Assembly: GCA_910584475.1 (NCBI GenBank) | Contig: CAJUBD010000006.1 | Coordinates: 101,491-165,490 of the forward strand | Direction: 5' to 3' | From: an uncultured Treponema sp. | GTDB taxonomy: Bacteria; Spirochaetota; Spirochaetia; Treponematales; Treponemataceae | Length of the DNA: 64,000 nt | Shown: piece after piece, positions 61,995-64,000 of the stretch | How the letters are laid out: each line of letters begins with the position of its first letter | How positions within the stretch are numbered: position 1 is the stretch's first letter | Notes under the pieces: model-generated | What the model was told of the DNA's origin: nothing | What the model saw: only the letters and a program-made list of their open reading frames with translations | The model's database searches: none | Translations under genes and position numbers: made by a program

Positions 61995-63101
61995 ATGGCA
62001 GAAAATGAAATTCAATACACGGACATAGGCGGCACTTATGAAGCCGCGTTGAAAAAAAGTCAGGAAATTGAGGCTGACATAAAAGTCAATCCAAAAAAAT
62101 ACCGCGTCCTCACGGGCGACCGTCCCACAGGAAGGCTTCACATCGGGCACTATTTCGGCTCGCTGCAAAACCGAGTGCGACTTCAAAATCTTGGTGTGCC
62201 CACGATGATTTTGGTGGCGGACTACCAAGTGCTCACCGACCATGAGGCTTTTTCGCAAATAAGCGAGAACACGTTCCAGCTGGTGGTGGACTATTTGGCG
62301 GCAGGAATAAAGCCAGGCGCGGACACCTGCATATTTCCGCACAGCTATGTTCCAGAGGCGAACCAGCTCATGCTTCCGTTCCTCACTTTGGTGAGCAATT
62401 CCGAATTGGCGCGAAACCCCACGGTGAAGGACGAAATACAAAAGGCGGAGACGAGCGGCAATTTCCGCATGGGCGTGAACGAGGGCATGTACACTTATCC
62501 TGTGCACCAAGCATGCGACATACTTTTTTGCAAGGCAAACGTCGTGCCTGTGGGAAAAGACCAGCTTCCGCACCTTGAAATCACGCGGACGATCGCCCGC
62601 CGCTTCAACAACAAGTACGCGAAAAAAAGCCCGATTTTTCCCGCGCCACACGCGCTTCTTTCCAAAACCCCGATGATAAAAGGGCTTGACGGAAACGCCA
62701 AGATGAGCAAGTCGCTAGGTAACTGCGTTTTCCTCTACAACACGGAGGACGAAACCGCCGCGCTCATAAAGAAGGCGAAAACCGATTCCGAGAGACTCAT
62801 CACTTACGACGCGGAAAGGCGACCCGAAGTGGCGAACCTTTTGCAGCTCATTTCGCTTTGTACCGGAGAAACTCCCGACGCGGTGGCGAGCCGGCTAGGA
62901 GAGGGCGGGGGCGGCGCATTGAAATCCGCGCTCACCGAGGCTTTGAACGAAACCCTGCGCCCGCTCCGCGCAGAGCGCGCAAGGCTAGAAAAGGACGGCG
63001 CGTATATCCGCCAAGTGCTGCTCGACGGAATAAAGCAGGCGCGGGAAATCGCGCAGACCACGCTCGAGGAAGTCCGCGCCGCCATGAACATGGCGATTTG
63101 A
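61995..63101 (+). CDS. trpS: Tryptophanyl-tRNA synthetase
   Basis: 368 residues, class I synthetase, charges tRNA-Trp. HIGH-like motif GRLHIGHYFG, KMSKS motif AKMSKSLGNC. Other blocks: PVGKDQLPHLEITRTIARRFN and DILFCKANVVPVG. A 25-residue N-terminal extension precedes the Rossmann fold. Length 368 is slightly above the ~330 typical. The leaderless promoter sets the start. Confidence 0.93.
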   Translation: MAENEIQYTDIGGTYEAALKKSQEIEADIKVNPKKYRVLTGDRPTGRLHIGHYFGSLQNRVRLQNLGVPTMILVADYQVLTDHEAFSQISENTFQLVVDYLAAGIKPGADTCIFPHSYVPEANQLMLPFLTLVSNSELARNPTVKDEIQKAETSGNFRMGVNEGMYTYPVHQACDILFCKANVVPVGKDQLPHLEITRTIARRFNNKYAKKSPIFPAPHALLSKTPMIKGLDGNAKMSKSLGNCVFLYNTEDETAALIKKAKTDSERLITYDAERRPEVANLLQLISLCTGETPDAVASRLGEGGGGALKSALTEALNETLRPLRAERARLEKDGAYIRQVLLDGIKQAREIAQTTLEEVRAAMNMAI

Positions 63102-63153
63102 CGCAGGGGATTGGTTGGACTGAAGGCGGACGACGCGGCAAATTCAACATGAC

Positions 63154-63355
63154 CATTGTTGTCATCTTCTAATGCGCATCGTTGTCACCTCACGATGTAC
63201 ATTGTTGTCGTCTTCTGATGCGCATCAGTGTCATCTTGCGGTGCGCACATCATGCCACTGGCGGCAGGCTGAACATAAAGTCGAAGAAAGATGCCACGAT
63301 AAAGTCCAGCAAGGACATCACGCTGAAAGGGTCGGGCATAGCCTGAACTGAAAGG
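63154..63355. repeat. Degenerate 23-bp tandem array E
   Basis: Five clear units of 23 bases from 63154: CATTGTTGTCATCTTCTAAT, CATCGTTGTCACCTCACGAT, CATTGTTGTCGTCTTCTGAT, CATCAGTGTCATCTTGCGGT (first 20 bases of each) and a diverged fifth. About four more degenerate units with AAAGTC/AAAGGG-type cores follow with 23-25 base spacing. The period matches array D. It fills the gap between trpS and the partial gene at 63367. Confidence 0.65.
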
Positions 63356-63366
63356 AGACGACGCAA

Positions 63367-64000
63367 ATGGGAAGGAAATGTGTACTATTAACTGCTTTTT
63401 TATTAGGCTTCTCATTGTTTTCACTAGAATCCCAAAACAGTGAAACCACATTTATAAAGCAGATTTCAATTACAGACCCAAATTACACTTTCTATGTTGA
63501 AAAAGATCAAGGGTATTATAAATTCATGAGAAAAAACACGCTTGGTGTCATGGAACAAATATGTTTATATGGGAGTCGTTTTTATCCTTTTACGGTAAAA
63601 GAAAAATCATGTGATGATGAATATGTATTCCATTCCTTGGATCATAATGAACCGTTGTTTCTTGCCGAAACAAATTTTTTCTCAAATTATTTCAGATCCA
63701 ATTTAAAAGAACAATTGGAGGAGAAACGATTACCCAAGACAACCGCTTTTATAGTGGACATAAATAAAGACAATGATGATGAATTTATCGAGTTTACTTA
63801 TCCCTATACTGGCTCAAACCCCAGCGGCTTAAGCATATATAAATATATAAATGGCGAATGGAAAGAAGTCTTTTGTGAATGCTATTTTGGTTGGGAGCAT
63901 TTTTATTCAGACGAAAACTACAAGAAGGAAGAATGGTATCAGCCAAAGCCCTTTCCCTACGACTTCGTGGAATACAAGGGAAAAGTCGGGCTGCGGATTG
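63367..64000 (+). CDS. Exported protein, 3' end outside the window
   Basis: The first 211 codons of a gene that runs past the window's right edge. ATG 63367 has AAGGAG upstream. A signal peptide (CVLLTAFLLGFSLFSLES) is clear. The following sequence (VDINKDNDDEFIEFTYPYTG) is rich in Asn, Asp and Lys and resembles calcium-binding or FG-GAP-like segments, but no family is recognised. It is noticeably more AT-rich than the trpS side, consistent with recent acquisition. Its stop codon is not in view. Confidence 0.6.
   Translation, partial: MGRKCVLLTAFLLGFSLFSLESQNSETTFIKQISITDPNYTFYVEKDQGYYKFMRKNTLGVMEQICLYGSRFYPFTVKEKSCDDEYVFHSLDHNEPLFLAETNFFSNYFRSNLKEQLEEKRLPKTTAFIVDINKDNDDEFIEFTYPYTGSNPSGLSIYKYINGEWKEVFCECYFGWEHFYSDENYKKEEWYQPKPFPYDFVEYKGKVGLRI

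Noticed and set aside
1..64000. tRNA or rRNA genes
   Set aside because: No cloverleaf with a GGTTCRA-type T arm or recognisable rRNA segment was found by eye; a computed scan could miss-check this.

Overview
The window looks like a spirochete chromosome, most likely a saccharolytic, host-associated Treponema. The evidence is a p83/100-family antigen, an rnfCDGEAB cluster, treponeme-style coiled-coil, propeller and HEAT periplasmic proteins, an L-ribulose/arabinose operon and GH57 and PlsC relatives. Genus-level assignment is inference. No rRNA, tRNA or CRISPR array was seen.

Layout. 1-2.7 kb: end of rlmN, an HMA-like small protein, leuC and leuD. 2.8-11 kb, mostly housekeeping: p83/100, a propeller protein, rlmD, an alpha/beta hydrolase, pcnB and a P-loop/Asp23-like ATPase. 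11.1-15.7 kb: a degenerate 42-bp repeat array leading into a DUF6261 gene, a JAB-domain/DinG helicase fusion and plsC. 15.7-23.7 kb: a zinc-ribbon protein, an RluA-type pseudouridine synthase, a divergent PAP2-like protein, a membrane protein and the Rnf operon. 23.7-31.6 kb: a GH57-like protein, a second 42-bp array with a second DUF6261 gene, metG, a fused toxin-antitoxin relic, a GNAT enzyme, a TIGR04076 protein and an AraC regulator. 31.7-39.3 kb: a sugar ABC transporter with kinase and 4-epimerase, a pentose (probably L-arabinose/L-ribulose) locus. 39.3-52.5 kb is accessory DNA: BNR-like lipoproteins, several broken genes, tandem repeats, two restriction-modification modules, a FemX-like gene with a 42-bp in-frame repeat insert, and rnz. 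49.7-64 kb: an ABC/Gld-type operon split by an R-M module, CPBP protease, PilZ, HEAT, comEC, folC and trpS, a 23-bp repeat array and an AT-rich partial gene.

Three cross-cutting signals stand out. (1) At least six copies of a 140-180 bp element made of four successive hairpins, with stems that change in a compensatory way while one loop stays similar. Two copies have clear flanking duplications, and one interrupts a lipoprotein gene whose reading frame is restored exactly by removing 144 bp. (2) Degenerate tandem arrays with strict periods of 42 bp (three) and 23 bp (two). Both DUF6261 genes lie directly downstream of a 42-bp array, and the third 42-bp array is inside a FemX-like gene. (3) Eight genes have a near-consensus promoter whose -10 box sits only 6-9 nt before the start codon with no Shine-Dalgarno sequence, which predicts leaderless mRNAs.
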